Below are positions 4,994 to 6,659 of a stretch of DNA of 6,659 nucleotides, piece by piece (within the stretch, counting starts at the first letter, position 1; each line of letters starts with the position of its first letter). The position numbers were made by a program, and so were the translations under genes. Origin of the DNA: Aquificaceae bacterium (GTDB lineage Bacteria > Aquificota > Aquificia > Aquificales > Aquificaceae); contig WFYK01000079.1 in assembly GCA_015490105.1 (NCBI GenBank), forward strand, positions 1-6,659. The letters are read 5' to 3'. The notes under the pieces were generated by a model, which did no database searches, was not told the DNA's origin, and worked only from the letters and a program-made list of their open reading frames with translations.

Positions 4994-5961
4994 AGCTTCT
5001 TACAGCTCTTCTTTTGTTCGTTTTTGTCTCTCTAGGGGGAGAATACCCATCCCACGTCTCCGAGACACTCAGAAAGATAAAGGACAACATATACGGTGTC
5101 TTCGGAGTTTACGAGCAGGCAAGTTACAAAAACAGGGGCTTCATATCGAACGCCTACTTCGTAGTTACGGAGGAGGGTGTGGTCGTCATAGACACCTTAA
5201 GCACATATAAGCTCGGAAAGGAACTCCTCGAGACCGTAAGGAAAGTTACGGGAAAACCCGTAAAGTTCGTAGTAGTCACCCACTACCACACGGACCACTT
5301 TTACGGTGTCGGTGCCTTCAAGGAAGCGGGTGCTGTCATTATAGCCCACGAGTGGGCTAACGAATACGTCTCGAGACCTTCGAGCTGGAACTTTTATGAG
5401 GCGAGGAAGAAGCTCCTCAAAGACCACATGGAAGGGACGGAGATGGAGGAGCCTCACATAGTCATAACGGAGGGTCTCGACATCCAGCTCGGAAAATACA
5501 GGTTTCAGGTGAGGCAGTTCTGCAAAGCCCACACGGACGGTGACATAGTCGTTTACCTACCCGACCAGAAGGTCCTCTTCGCGGGAGACATAGTCTTCGA
5601 CGGAAGACTTCCCTTTCTGGGTTCCGGAAACTCGAAGAGCTGGATAAAGTGTCTCGACAGGATACTGGAGCTTGACCCCGAGATCCTCCTCCCCGGTCAC
5701 GGAAAGCCGATGCTGACGAGGGAGAGGATAAGGGACAGGGTAATGTGGACGAGAAAGTACATAACGGACCTTAGAAACACGATAAGGAGGATGATAGAGG
5801 AGGGGAGGGACATAGATTATGTAAGGGAGAACATAAACGAAGCCCTCCTCGAAATAGACCCTTCCTACGCTCAGATACCGGTCTTTTTTGACGTCAACCC
5901 CGTGAACGCCTACTACGTATACTTCGAGATAGAGAACGAGCTTATAGAGGAGGGAGAGTAA
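4990..5961 (+). CDS. Periplasmic metallo-beta-lactamase-fold hydrolase, SoxH-like
   Basis: The 323-residue protein has a Sec signal peptide (MKLLTALLLFVFVSLGG, residues 1-17). A metallo-beta-lactamase fold follows with a complete dimetal site: THYHTDH at 97-103 (His98, His100, Asp102, His103), His181 in KAHTDGD, Asp200 in FAGD (bridging) and His237 in LPGHG. VVVIDT (65-70) is the typical strand before the first motif. The last 80 residues form a charged helical tail ending near VNPVNAYYVYFEIENE. Hydrolases of this type, such as SoxH of Paracoccus, occur at the ends of sox clusters. A role on thioesters, glutathione persulfide-like or other thiol compounds is possible, but the substrate cannot be read from the sequence. 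A PQQ-linked relay hydrolase is another possibility. It overlaps the upstream gene by four bases and shares one base with the next start codon. GC content is about 54% in the middle of the gene. Confidence 0.88.
   Translation: MKLLTALLLFVFVSLGGEYPSHVSETLRKIKDNIYGVFGVYEQASYKNRGFISNAYFVVTEEGVVVIDTLSTYKLGKELLETVRKVTGKPVKFVVVTHYHTDHFYGVGAFKEAGAVIIAHEWANEYVSRPSSWNFYEARKKLLKDHMEGTEMEEPHIVITEGLDIQLGKYRFQVRQFCKAHTDGDIVVYLPDQKVLFAGDIVFDGRLPFLGSGNSKSWIKCLDRILELDPEILLPGHGKPMLTRERIRDRVMWTRKYITDLRNTIRRMIEEGRDIDYVRENINEALLEIDPSYAQIPVFFDVNPVNAYYVYFEIENELIEEGE
5949..5954 (+). promoter_or_regulatory. Ribosome binding site of the csx1-like gene
   Basis: GGAGGG lies 6 bases before the ATG at 5961, inside the last codons of the hydrolase gene. 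With the TAATG stop/start overlap it points to termination-reinitiation coupling. Confidence 0.6.
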
Positions 5962-6659
5962 TGAAGATTTTAGTAGCGACTTGGGGAGATCCGACTAACT
6001 GGAGTGAGGTGACCTACAGATTAGATAATAATGAATTTAAAGGAAAAACCTCCCTTGGTGTTATTTTAAAAAGTGTTAATCCAGACATTACTATAATAGT
6101 TGGAATAGATACAATAGGAGAAGGCAAAAACATTCAAGAAATAAAAAATAAGGCGGAAGAGTTACTTAAAGGAAAAATAAATGAGTTTGGTCTTGCAGAG
6201 TTTAACCCTATAATTTGGATTTTACCGGGTGTTGGACAGTTCAGAGGTAAAATTTTTGAAGGTGAAATGACGGATTTTTACTATTTGCTTTTGAAAAAAT
6301 TAGCAAATTTATTTTTAAAGTTTTTAAAAGAAAAGAAAGAAAAAGAGTTTGAAGTTTATCTTGACATAACTCACGGTATAAACTATATGCCTCTTCTTAC
6401 ATATAAAGCTTTAAGAGATATTCTGGCTATACTTGCAATGACTTCTAAAGTTTTTTTAAAAGTTTATAACTCCGACCCGTTTACAAGGGAAGCTCCCCTT
6501 TTGAAAGTTAATGTAGTTGAAGAAGTTAATGTAAAACCTTCTCCACCGAGAGAAATATCGGAGAACACAAAAATTCTTATTCCTTCTAAGTATTTATCCA
6601 GTGAAGAGAAAAAAAGTATAGGGAAAACTGTTTATAAAGAGCTTGCTATAAATATAGAC
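5961..6659 (+). CDS. csx1: Csx1-family CRISPR-associated CARF protein (MJ1666 type), N-terminal part, cut by window end
   Basis: Csx1 proteins sense cyclic oligoadenylate made by type III CRISPR complexes through an N-terminal CARF domain and then cut RNA with a C-terminal HEPN domain. The 233 codons in the window stay open to the edge. They show the family landmarks in order: MKILVATWGDPTNWSEVTYRL (1-21), a KTSLGVIL segment (29-36), ILPGVGQFRG (87-96) followed by DFYYLL, the hallmark DITHGINYM (135-143), and KVYNSDPF (167-174). The HEPN part with its R-X4-6-H motif would lie beyond the window, so nuclease activity cannot be judged. GC is about 30%, far below the sox genes, with many AAA, TTA and ATA codons. 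The start overlaps the upstream stop (TAATG). The family call is strong. Whether a CRISPR locus follows is not visible. Confidence 0.87.
   Translation, partial: MKILVATWGDPTNWSEVTYRLDNNEFKGKTSLGVILKSVNPDITIIVGIDTIGEGKNIQEIKNKAEELLKGKINEFGLAEFNPIIWILPGVGQFRGKIFEGEMTDFYYLLLKKLANLFLKFLKEKKEKEFEVYLDITHGINYMPLLTYKALRDILAILAMTSKVFLKVYNSDPFTREAPLLKVNVVEEVNVKPSPPREISENTKILIPSKYLSSEEKKSIGKTVYKELAINID

Noticed and set aside
4584..5001. 11-base direct repeat TGAAGCTTCTT at 4584 and 4991 as a recombination site
   Set aside because: Both copies encode the similar KLL start of a signal peptide, so shared coding constraint explains them.
5197..5532. Antisense open frame opposite the metallo-hydrolase
   Set aside because: The sense strand carries the complete metal site. 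The antisense frame has no ribosome site or motif.
5961..6659. CRISPR array next to csx1
   Set aside because: No regularly spaced repeat was found within the window. Any array would lie outside it.

Overview
The window holds ten genes, all on the + strand. It reads as one long transcription unit of a thermophilic, sulfur-oxidising bacterium. The best guess is the Aquificales (Aquifex/Hydrogenobacter/Thermocrinis-like). The reasons are heavy use of AGG/AGA and ATA codons, strong GGAGG ribosome sites before every gene, charged Lys/Glu-rich proteins, tight packing with overlapping genes, and a periplasmic Sox system. This placement is inferred from style, not from a marker gene.

Layout: (1) 1-72, a short AT-rich leader with a possible promoter and a strong ribosome site. 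(2) 73-4124, the thiosulfate-oxidation core soxY-soxZ-soxA-soxX-soxB in that order, with a terminator-like hairpin between soxX and soxB. (3) 4128-5961, three overlapping genes for exported proteins: two small, clearly paralogous DUF302-like proteins with a conserved cysteine pair, then a periplasmic metallo-beta-lactamase-fold hydrolase resembling SoxH-type proteins. (4) 5961-6659 (window edge), the start of a Csx1-family (MJ1666-type) CARF protein of type III CRISPR defence. Its start codon overlaps the hydrolase stop, but its base composition is very different (about 30% GC against about 54% just upstream).

How the genes fit together: SoxYZ carries the sulfur substrate on the C-terminal cysteine of SoxY. 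SoxAX, a c-type cytochrome complex, oxidatively joins thiosulfate to that cysteine, and SoxB hydrolyses off the terminal sulfone as sulfate. soxCD is not seen here, so the fate of the remaining sulfane sulfur cannot be read from this window. The DUF302 pair and the metallo-hydrolase follow soxB by overlap or near-overlap, so they are likely made with the Sox proteins and act in the same periplasm, possibly on thiol or persulfide species (inference).

The points most worth a second look are the paired DUF302 proteins attached to the Sox core, and the abrupt junction that puts a CRISPR-associated cyclic-oligoadenylate sensor in apparent translational coupling with a sulfur-metabolism operon. No CRISPR array, tRNA, rRNA, transposase or gene-free stretch over 300 bases was seen.
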